Below, in pieces: positions 42,001 through 54,000 of a DNA stretch of 64,000 nt. The notes below the pieces were generated by a model. That model was not told where the DNA came from. It was given only the letters and a program-made list of their open reading frames with translations, and searched no databases. Source of the DNA: Acanthaster planci (taxonomy: Eukaryota; Echinodermata; Asteroidea; Valvatida; Acanthasteridae); assembly GCF_001949145.1 (NCBI RefSeq), contig NW_019091485.1, positions 141,779 to 205,778 of the forward strand, written 5' to 3'. How positions within the stretch are numbered: position 1 is the first letter of the stretch; each line of letters opens with the position of its first letter. The position numbers were made by a program, and so were the translations under genes.

Positions 42001-45000
42001 CATTCTGTAAAGAGATGTGAGGGGACTACTCTTATCAAAGCTAGAGTGGGTTATTTTCATGGATTGTGAATTCCAGTACAGAATTTTCCCTAAACCCCAA
42101 CCAAGGTTACTAAAAAATCAAAGTTAACTTCATGAGCATAGTTTTAAGAGATTTCTGTGTCCTTTTTTTGCACTATTAACACCATTCACTGCATCTGCAG
42201 CATGCCCAGATTGCTCAAGTTGTCCTTGGTGTATGCGTGTTGTGTACATGGTGAGTGACAGCAGTGGTTCATGGTGCCCACTGCATACTTGTCACCCAGT
42301 CCAAATAAAAGTTGGTGTGTTCTGTTTGCATCCCGAATGCTTGATGAGGGTTTAGTTGCAGTTTGACCTCAGTTATTCAGTTCAAAAGGAGATTGCTTCT
42401 TGCCTGTGTTGATGAACAAATGTAAAAGTCTGAGGTACCATTTAATGTGGTGTTAACACTCTGTTCCTGAGAGTGTAATATAACCTTGTAACACCAATTC
42501 CGTAGGTGGTGAAGGGAACTATCAAAACAGTGGTATGAATAGTCATCTGATTCCATCGCAGTTCAAATTTAATTATGAAATGGTTTTTTGATATTACTAT
42601 CCTGATTTTCATGAATGGTATAATGAGACAAGGTATTTTCACTAAGTCATTGACTAATTTTTTCCCTTTGTTACATGGTTGTAAACAAAAGTTATCTTTA
42701 TAAGTCATTGCGCATATTGAGCATCATAAACACAGTGTGCTCTGGTTATTTAAGTTGCATGAGTTGTGATACCCTGTCAGTTCGTTGTTAAAGGTTACAA
42801 GCCCATTTTCTCTACCCGTGATGCAACAGGAGAAACAATCACCAAGACTGTGGTTGTGGAAGAGGAAACGGTCATCAAGGTCAACTCGCGCGATGCCGGA
42901 AAGGGTCACGTGACCTGCACGATTGTGGGCCCAGACGGGCAGGAGGTGCCCGACTGTCACGTAGTTGATAACGGCGATGGGACCTTTGACATCATCTGGA
43001 CATGCCCCGCCCCTGGCACCTACAATGTGGACATCAAGTTTGGAGGCGTGTCGCTGACTGGTGGACCCATCACCATCAGCGTAAGTAGACCTTGCCATCA
43101 TTCTCAAACATTTGCAGCCAAGGGAGAGGGGGGCAATTCCACTGCACTCTTAAGTCCTAACTGTACCAGATCGGGCATGTGTAAAAGTCTGATGCATTTT
43201 GCTGCAGTGAGAAGTCAACAGCAGCAGCACATACTACCCATGTTGAAACAGTGGGAGCTAGTGCCATCGGACTATGTTGGATCCTGAGATGGCTGACAAC
43301 CACAACCTCCCGGGCCATTAGGCCTTGGAGAAAGTTGACCTGTTGGATCTTGCTGCACCTTGCATTCAAGTGCCTCTGACATATTATACTGCAGACTCAT
43401 GCTGTAATGCTTTGAGGGTTGGTAATAATGGGCAACACAAAAAGAACGGTTCTATTGCAGTTTTACAGAAGCCAAAGGTTTTAAATCATAAAAATATTGC
43501 TATTATGTTATGGTGGAAAGTGCTGAACAGTTTCAGGAAGACTGTGTATGTCCAAATAAAGGGTTTAAACTATAAACTACAGTGGTACAATTGAAAGTCT
43601 GAAAAGTTTGTCTGCATGGAGAGGATGTGTATCAGTATGCAGGCACACATACATGTACCTTCTGTATGAGAGCAAAGTGCACTTTCTTACTGAAGACCGA
43701 TGAAGCACGAGTACCCTTTTGGTAGATTTGGCGTCGAATTTTGTTGAGCAAAAGGCCCAAATTGTGTCCTCAGAACCTCATCAGGAGCCTACACATGAGC
43801 ATATTCCCTGCTTCCTTGATCCCTTGATAAAATTTTGTCGACGGCCTGGCAAAACCCATCTCAGTAAAGCGCTTAGTTTATTGAATCAGGAGCACAACTT
43901 TACAGTGTCAGGAATATCACAAAGCCTTTGTGAAGACTGTCTGCTCTGTATCAGTTGCAGATTATGGCTTCCTGCAGTTATCAAGACAGATGGATCCAAT
44001 TACCCATCATCCTTTGCCAACGTAATTGGACCATCATTTTCCATTCCATGCTGGGCACATAATTTTTTTAAAGGGTGGGGCAGAGTTGATGGGGGGAAAG
44101 CTAGGGGGAATCAAGCAGGAATTGTATTGTTGCATGTACATGTACTGTATTCCCTAAAAAATCAAAGCATTCTTTATTAGTTGTGGACAATAATCACACC
44201 AATTCTTAGCGTCTGTCTTTGAAATGATTTGCCTCATTTTAAAGTAACCCTGTAAGCTTAACTTCCACATTTCCAGCTCTCTCTAACTCCCTGGTTAACA
44301 TGTATAGTTTGCTGAGTGAACCTCACCGTAATTGATAGTAAACATTGATGAAGAATTTATGTCTGTTTGCGGAACAGACTCGTATGGGTGTTGGCGTACA
44401 TACTGGCAAGTCACAGGTTCTTTCATATGAAACCCTAAGGCAAAAACACAAGAACAGTGAACTCTGCTTACATCTTTGTTGGCACTGCTACTCGTAAATC
44501 AGAGACAAGAGTCATCAAAACTACTTTGTTCAATTTGTACACTTTACAGTCATTGAATTTGTTGAGAAAAGTTTACTGCCCACACTCAATTTTAACTTAA
44601 AACAACACACCCAGTTTTTATCCGCTTATTGTATATAGTCTTCAGAAGGTGAAACCCAACTCAGCACCAGGACAAATTAAATCAAATCGCTAATCAGACC
44701 CAGTGTTTCTCTGTTCACATCCAGAGGCTTATGAATTTAGTTAGGAATTCAGCCCGAGGCAGGAGTTAGGATTGGACATGTGCTGTACCACTTCAGTTTG
44801 TCTGGCAGTGTATTATTTTTTTTTCTTTTTTGAGGTCAGGCAAATGGATATGAGGTTGTTGATGGAAAAGGATGCCGGGGATTGTTTTAGAGTCACCAAG
44901 GGTCATATGATGTGCCTGTGGTTTGCGTTAATGTTTCTACCAAAATCTGAAATTACTAGCTGCAAGTGGAACCTTGGTTCCTGGTATAAAAACAGGTAAC

Positions 45001-48000
45001 GAAGTTAGAAAAAGTAGTTTTTGCTTACTACATGTACATGTTCATCATTAGCTGTATGGCTCAGAATTGAAACAGTTTTAAAAGCTTAATCTGAGAAGAC
45101 ATAAAATAATAAGATACATTGTATCTTCTGATTTTCTGCATCTTTCTTAAGTTTAACCCCTTTTTGCAATTCTAGTGCATGCTGGAAACGCTGCTAAAAG
45201 TAGTAGGTAGCGATAATGTTTTGCTTTCTTAACTCCTGGGGAATTTGTTTCTGTTCAGAGGTTTTGCCTTTCACCTTGGAAATCACCCAGTGGTGTTGCA
45301 GATTTTACAGAGAGACTGAAAACGTATGGCCTGATATCGAGCAGTGGGTTTATATGTTATTCTGCATTGCCCTAACATATTTTCACAGAATTTAGGCATA
45401 TGACATCTAAAGGGTACACTACATTTAACACTCTGAGTGAAGTGATTTTCAAATCACCATAAAGAGAAATGTTTGCAACTACTGTATATTCACTTCAGAC
45501 AAAGATGTAATGCTTTTTCTTTTATTCTTTTTGTTTGGGGTTTTTTAAGGTTACCTTATAGGAGTAGCCAACTCACAGGGTACGATACCTCTGAAGTACT
45601 TAGGAAAAACCTGAGCCTTGTGGTCAACGTGCATGTATGTAGCTAAAACAATAGCATCTGCCATAACTGGGCTTACCTGACTGTACATGTACAATCACTA
45701 TTTGAATATTCAACCTTCGATGTGATCGAATATCTGAGTATTCAGTAATACCAACCAGCAGATTTTTGATGAACAAACTATACACATAATCAGTTGCAGT
45801 AACAATCAGTTGTACATGTACATGTACATTATGATCATAAAATAGCTTCTCACATCTAGGAGTATCTGCAGCCATGACTTAGCAAGATTTAAGAGATGAA
45901 CAAGATCTCTTTTCTTGTCCTGTTTAAAATTTCTATTTCTTTTAAATTGTTCAATGAATAATTTACTTTTTAAATCGTTGTAAGATTTCTGACACATTTC
46001 ATTTGAATCTGCTTGAAACAAGCCTCCATAGTGCAATTTTTCTCATTTAAAACAAAAGAAAAATTTCCCTTCTCATGAAGTTTTACTCAAATTCAAAAAT
46101 AATCAAATATTCAACAATAGATTGATACTCAGTTATTCAGATATTCGGGCACAGCTCCTAATATATGTCTATGTGGAAATGTTTAAAATGTACACATTCA
46201 TGTGCACTTGGCTGGATGTCTCCTATTTAATGCCAAACAGATCTAATTTTAAACCCAGCTATAGCATGTGGTGAGTCCAGGAGATGCTGTGGTGAACAGT
46301 TCAGATGTGTTAATACCTATTGCATCATAAAAGCAGAGTGCTTTTGGTTAGGAGGATTATCCTACAGTAGATGAGCATTGTTGCAGATGTTCCGTCTCTC
46401 AGGTTCCTTATGGTTGTAATTTGGTTATCACTTCATCAGCAATTGCCACATTGCAAGTGCAATGCTGGATGTGTGGTTCTTTTGGTCAGCTGGCTTACTC
46501 ATTGTATTCATTCACTAAATGGAAGTTAATTGCCACAGAAAAATATTTCTCTGAAAAGGCAATACTTTGATTGGACAGTAACCTAAAGATATCTACAAGC
46601 TATTTCAAGAAATGTCCAGAAATTGCCTGAGAAAAAGTTTAGTTGATTTAGAGTAAAAAAAGGCTAATGGCTTTGAAAAAAAAAGGCAATGCCACTTGAA
46701 GATCTTTAATTAAAAATGCACCAGAAAAGCTACATGTAACAAGTAATATGCACATTTTTCCAACTTTGCCAGATTGTCCAAGTTACTTTTATTATTTTGA
46801 ATCTGACATGTATTTCCACTAGAAGAAGGCATACACAGTCCAAACATTTGGACACAGCCAGACTTTTTTCTGGAAAAAGTGACAATATTGGTAAGCTGTG
46901 ATCTGAAGGAAATCTTGTGCTGAGATTCGCATTTATATTGCTGCCTTTGATTTTCTGCCAACACATCTTACAATTCTGTCCTCGATGGCATTATTTTAGG
47001 CATCCATTGGACAGCATAATCGCATTCATGCTCTCTAAACTGTCGTTTCTTGGCCTGGCATTTCAGTTATGCAACCCACACACAGCACTCAGGCCCATTT
47101 ATGGAGATGCACGCAAGTTTGCTGGTACATGTGTTGCAGCTTCATGTAGGCTGGGCCCTGTAGGCATTCTGGTGAGGTAGTTCATCCAATTGGCTTGCTA
47201 TCTACTGTAACCATAGCTCTGTCTGTAGAACTAACATTGAGGGATCTTTCTGGAGACTTGTTGGGGGATTGGGTCAAGATCAGCAGTGTTGTATTTTTGT
47301 CTTTGCTAGCGTGATTAATATCATGATTATCTGTGTCAAAAACCAATTAGTAAACAGATAGCCAGTGATAGTTAACAGTATTTAAGCTGTATCTTCTACA
47401 GTAATGGGAACCATGATTAAAGATCTTGATACATTTAAATAGGCATGGAGGGAAAGACTATGACTGGGCTAAGGGAGAAAAGGATCTGCATTTTGTTAAC
47501 ATCTGTCAAGGCAGTAGCTCTTTTTTGTTGCTTTTGATGACGTAGAAGGTGAAATGAACTGCCTATAGGTACAGGTTTATTCAGCTTTTAAACTTCAGAT
47601 GATCCAGTTTCAATTATTGGAAGATAACAAGCAGTGTGCTTTGTAATTCATAGCAATACATCATTTCCAGGTGCAGTAATTGACATTTGTAATGACAGTT
47701 TAAGTGCGAGCAGGACTAATTATCTTTTTATTAGACCAATATTGTAAAGAGGTCTTAATCGGGATAATGTTTCATCAGTTTAAAGTTACATGTACATGTA
47801 ATACCACATCAGGCGAACGTGACAGGTGTGTAGATCCACAGATTAATTTCAGTTCCAGTAATATTAAACCTTAGCCATCATCTGTAGGCTAAATTGATCA
47901 GTTGCGAAAGGGTCGGTCTGATTTTGTTGACCAGTTTATTTTGCCAGATTAGTTTAGGTGCAAGGAGTTTCTTGTCTCGCGTAAGAAGTGAGTTGCATTT

Positions 48001-51000
48001 GCACCAGAATGGTATTTGGGTTATTTTGATTAATTAGAGCATGTGTCTGTTTTTGTTTGCTTCCATTTCATGGTCAGACAGTTTAAGGCATTTGGATATA
48101 AATAAATAACTGCACACATCTGGTGCTTTCCCTAATACTTGGAGTATTGATACAGCCATCATGATTTTCTAATCAGTAATTGTCATTTTATTATAATGAT
48201 AGTCAAAAATTGAAACAATCACTAATTTTAGGACCTTTCTGTGTTATTTAAGATGTCAGCTTAACGTGTGCAGGGTATTTAATCCTGTTTTTTTGTAAAA
48301 TGCCATTTTTCACATCTGTATTGAAAATCCTAGGTCAAAGATGTTAGGTCAAAGAGTGCATATTAAGAAATTCTGGTATCAAAATCTAATGCAAAATATG
48401 TTTCCCGAAATCACTGAATGAAGTTCTTAACATTACAGCCATTTTGGAGAGCCTAAACTTCAAACAAGATGTGTGGTGGATCACATTGCCAATATGCTGA
48501 CAATATCATTTGATAGTGATAAGAAGTGCTCTGAAAACATGTACGAAACAAAAACTGTAGTAGTCATCCAGATGCCTTCTTAGACTCTAGCTTGTTGACA
48601 AACCGTGCTGTGAGGTGAAGGCGTTTCTTCCTCTTGAGTTTCTTACAGTATTGGTACACATGTGTATCAATTATTATGGCACCCATCTGTTCAGTGATTG
48701 TTTATATGTGCATAAGCAAAGAAATATTTTACCTCATTCATTTTGTTTAAATAGAAAATATAATATGCAAGAAAAATGGCAGGTATGTAAAAGCATTCAC
48801 CACTCTGTGGGCAAAGATCATTCCAACTGCATAGCAACCAAGTGAATGTCCAAACATTTCCATTCATTGAGAGGGATTGACAACATTGCACAAAGTGCTC
48901 AGGAAAGCCAGGCCCCAAAGCCATGACAAATGTGCCTTTGTGGACTCAAATAGTGATAGAGTTAGCTGGGTCTGATCAAACTTGGGTTTATCTTGCGATG
49001 ATACAGAAACCTTGAGAGTTTGGGTAAGCTCTATAAGTGTCCGTGTCTGAGTCCTAAATACAACATGGGCCGGTGGAAGCCTGCCCCCTGGGTTGCTGCC
49101 CTGTCCAGTCTGCCAATCAGATTCCATTTTCAACATGGCTGATTCAACGTTACCAAGCAACCAGCATCATTAGAAGAGGATGGTGTAGTCCGTGGTTGGA
49201 TCAAGACATTATTTCCCCTTGCCGGCGATGGCTATTCTCCGATATTAGAAAAAAAGCTTTGAAGTTTTTCTTTCTTGATTCTTTTCTCCTGCGGCAGCCG
49301 GCATGTGTGGCATTCCGAGGCAGTCTAAGATTACTGGCCGTTCAACTGTTGCCTCCCCTCTTGGTTTCTTGAAATACTCCGGCTGGACTTATTTGGTTGG
49401 GCACACATATTGCCAGACCGCCAGTGACATTTAGCGAGGTTGTGTTCACCGAAGTGGGAGTCTGTCGTGACGGACGTGTGGATGTCGTTGGTACATACAT
49501 GTTCACACCACGTGCTGTGCTCTGTGAATTGTGAGCATTGAATCCGTGACCATCTGACAACTACACCTTGGAATGCCCAGTACCTTTGGATGTAGGAGAC
49601 TGCCGTACTCAGGGACTGTGTTCATAATCCTTTCACCCAAAATTACCACTTTGATAAAACATCTACATAGGAGATAATTATTTTGTGCCAGGATCTGGTT
49701 TAAGCAAGGTATGTGCAAGTTTTGAGAGAGGAAGAAATGAGATTAAAAAAAGTGATGGGAGTTCCAGCAATATGTGGCCTTTGAGGTGCTTACGAGATGA
49801 TTGTCAGAGGTCAGGAAGACCACATCTTAACCATGTCCAGTGGGATGGAATGATTGACAGCTAGGGATGAATGCCTTGTGCCTGTCCACCAGCAGGAGTA
49901 TCGTCATGGTGATGATTACTCATCATTCACTGCAGTGATTTATTCTGTTTACTCTTACTCTGGAGATGATGTGTGTCTCTATTTTCACTCAGTTGAATTT
50001 CTTCGCAATGATTATAATTAAACTTTGAAGATAATTTTGCTGTTGTACCCCTTCTATATGTATGCTGTCAGTTAACATATGTATAATAAAAAAATGTATT
50101 GTACAAGTTGAGATATCTTGTTAACACAGACATGGAAATTTCTTTGTCAGCGATGATTTTCCCAATTTGTTTATTCGGTCCTTGTTCTAATTGATGCTTG
50201 ATATCCATTGACTTAAATTGTCAACTAGCTCATATTCTGTTTGATTCACAGGTGGTAATCATTCAGTCATGAACTAATTAGCTATTTGCTCCTTAAGTTT
50301 TAACAACAGTGTGCCATATACATGAATTGCTTGTATCTGGATGAAAGCCAGAACTTCAACCTGTTGGCTGGCTATGATGTTTAGGAAGGGTTTTGTTCGA
50401 TTGACCAATCCTCCCAGGCATTTTGTTTGGATCCACATGGATCCTCCAAATTCTAACCATGTGCAAAAACCTAGTTACTTTAGACTTTCAAGTATTGCAC
50501 TAAACCCTATGTAGACATTAAAATTATAGTTGCTGGGTTGTACCTTCCGCAGTAGGGCAAAAATCCTCCCAAGTTCAGGGTGGATTTTGAAGGATCATTC
50601 CAGATTAGAATTAATAACGTGCTCCAAGAATGAAATTAGTAGCTACACGTACTATCCAAACTTTCCAGGCCTACAAATCTTGTGGTTCTAATGTAGTAGA
50701 CTTTGGTTCTAATGCATAATGTTATCCTGGCCACTGTAGTATGTCTCTCAAATGCCGAACATCTCAGAATGCAAGACTCCAATGATGGAATGTGAAGTTT
50801 GTTCACTGCAGTAAACATGAGCAGTCAGGACCAAGAAAAATCAATCCATTTTTTGATGCAAGCTCAGACCCACAAGCAGAATGTTCTTAGCTTTAGTTCC
50901 TGCAAACTGTAGCTAGTCTCATATGGTGAGGAGAGGTTTGGATTAGTGATTCCTTTGCAATCACACATGCAACAATGACAAGGCTGCTGATGCAACTTGG

Positions 51001-54000
51001 ATTCTCTGCTAGCAAGGTTCTCTCTCTCTGAGAGAACTGAGCTGGTAATTCAGCCCTGCTATCATCTCACTGCTTCCCCCTTGTCTTGTGTGTTTGTTTT
51101 TCTGGTGGTGTGGGAGAGATATAAAAATTCCTCTCTCATTCTCAGTGAGATGCACTTGTTCATGAGAAATATTTTGACTGATAGACTGTGGCTCTCTGCA
51201 CCAACCAGGTCAGTCTGTGTTTCAAAACTCAGGCAGTAAATTTTGATGTGGGGGCATTTGCTGGCATCTGGCTGTCTGTTGCTCATAAATCATAGCCATG
51301 AATGCCTATCAGATTATCAGAGTATATCTTTTGCTATCCAAAGAACTAGTTGCATGAGTTTCAAAAGTCCATTGACTCTCATTTCTGTGAAATTAATATC
51401 GCTCAGATGCAGGTACCTCATGGGTTGGGCCTATCTGAATGATCCTTCCCTTTCATTTATTGCCTGCAATTTGGAAAATGTAAAAAAAAGATGCAAACAG
51501 CAAGCGTTTACTTTTATGAAAGAATGTAGGCACAGATATTTGAAAGGATGAGTTATAGCATTTTACGCCGTGCAAAATTAAGTTAGTTTTGGAACATTGT
51601 GAAGCAAGTCGTTAACTTTTGCATGTGAAAAAATACGGTACTTAACCTTGAATAACTCCATGTTCATACACTATTGTTCCAAATGTTATACATTGTATTA
51701 GGTTATGCCCATACACTGACATATACATGTACATGTACCTGTATATTTACACTGTATTCTTGGTGTGGTCGGAGTGTTGTGAAAAATCACAAACTTGCGC
51801 ACAACTCTCCGACTGCACCATACTAGTACATGTAGTGTAAATAAAATGTGTGTACACTATGTTGTTTTCAGGGCAAAAGGTTGTATAAATTAATAGTCCT
51901 GACACAAAGCTAAACTGATGCTATTGTTTCAGAGCCACACATAGAATATGAAATGGAAAAAATCTGTAAGGGTATTATTTTTAACCGGGGGGGGGGGAGA
52001 AACATCACCATATTTTAGAGTGGTCCAGAGCTTCTTAAAGAATGTCTGGTATTTTTATTTACTCTGCTGCTAAGTGGCTTCAGAAATGATACAAGTTTTT
52101 GTATTGTTGTTGGTGACTATAGTGCATGATTTCATTCAGCCAGCTTGCATCATTTCTGTATTGCCCACGTGTTATTTCTTTATCGAGCTTTTACTGAGAT
52201 TACTTTTTGATGAGTGTTAAAAATATCATACATGTACTTTGCTTTCAAAATAGTTGAGTGAAATTGACATTGGTGGGGCAGATTCACAGTTTGGCATTCA
52301 CTGCTGGAAATTCAATGCTTGGAATGCATCTTGAGTTACAGAGGTGGTAGCAGAATGAAGATGATTCTCTTAGCAGTTACATGGAAACAAGATGACCACT
52401 AGATGGTGCAGTTTGCAAATCATAAACTTGGGAAAGTATTAGAGTTTGTACACAATCTAACTTTCAGGCATTTTTATTTTTTATTCGTACATGAAGGAGT
52501 TGAGATCATTCACTGAAATTACAAGCAATAAGCAATTACAAATAGATACAAAGAGATATTACGGACTGAACGTTAATAGACATCATCTGAGTTTATAGCC
52601 AGCATTTGAAAAACCGGTCGTCTGTATTTACCTTGAAGTGAAAAAGTGAGCAGGCATGTTGCTACAGTCTTAAGCTTTCGGATACATTCAAAACAAGGTG
52701 TCCAAAATGGCTCGTTCCCAAAAGACACCTACGAGTAAACACACCTCTGGCTGAAACAATGGGCATCATGCGAGGCAAGAGAGAGGAAACTTTGTAACCA
52801 TTGAATGATACTCAGTTGTACATGTATGGTTAGCCTGTACACATGATTAACAACACCATTCGACCTAGTTTCTGTCTTTAAGGAGGTACTTATATGCATT
52901 GATTCCATAACAGTGATGGCTTGTAAACACAGAAATTGGGCTTGAAGAATGCAACCAAAAGCAGTGACAAAAACCCCTCAGAGAAAATACTCCTATCCAC
53001 ATGATCTCGAGTTTCCCAAGAAAAATGTGTCCATATGGCAAGCTTTGTAAAACCATAGAGCAGGGATGTTTATAGGCATGTTGACAACAGATTAAAATGT
53101 CTGCGGTTTGGGAAATGCTCTCTGCGAGAGGTGCTCTAAACTTCTCGATGACTGATGGTTTATGGTGCAGCTGTGCTCAGCAATACATTTGAGTCATGGA
53201 CTTGACTGGCAGAACATTTCTGGCCATCTGTTCTAAGTTTGTGGATGCCTTCATGTACTGCACTCAAGAATTCTTCCCTGGGACACTCTCATAATTGCTA
53301 ATGGAAAAAAATGCCCAGCCCCTGATATGTGTTACTTGGATTGTTGACAAAATCGAAACTTGCGACTCTTTAGGGTTGTCTTGTTCATGTCAACAGACAG
53401 ATTACAGTACATATGCCTTCACTTCAAGGAAAGTAACTTGTTGAGAGAGCCCAGTGGTAGTGAAAACGTGTTTCAGCTTAAATGCCAGCGACAGTGTTTC
53501 ATTGCCCAGAGGATGCTGTGACAATAAAGATTACCAGTGTCTGTTCGGAGATGGCTCATACCACTACCTGGATCACTTCAGTGAAAACTGTAACTAGATA
53601 AAGCCTGTCAGATCTTACAAAAATGGGCAAGGTGGTTTTTGAAACCTTCTGCAAGATTTAGGAGATGGGAGTTTGGCCACAGTTACTTTCCATGGGTCTT
53701 GGTCGTGCAATTTTGCTTATTTGCTGTTTCTTCCTGCACAGTAGAAGATTTCAAGGATTCAGGAAGGTTTTAGTAATAATGCCAAAGGAGTTGGGGTTAA
53801 AGCTGTCATTACTTGAAAGACTCTGCTGACAAATAGAGGAAACTTGTCTTGCTTGCAGTGTCCCCCTGTAGCATTTACAGTTACATGTAGTTCATTGCTC
53901 AAGTCCCTGAATCTGTGCTAGTTTTGATGCATTCAGGCTCATTGGGCCCAACCTACTTCACATGTACATGTACGTTAACATGCACATGTTAATATGTATG

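Noticed and set aside
43719-44180. 153-codon plus-strand open frame in the large intron
   Set aside because: No filamin-like motifs, no matching phase-0 splice sites, AT-rich and low-complexity in places.
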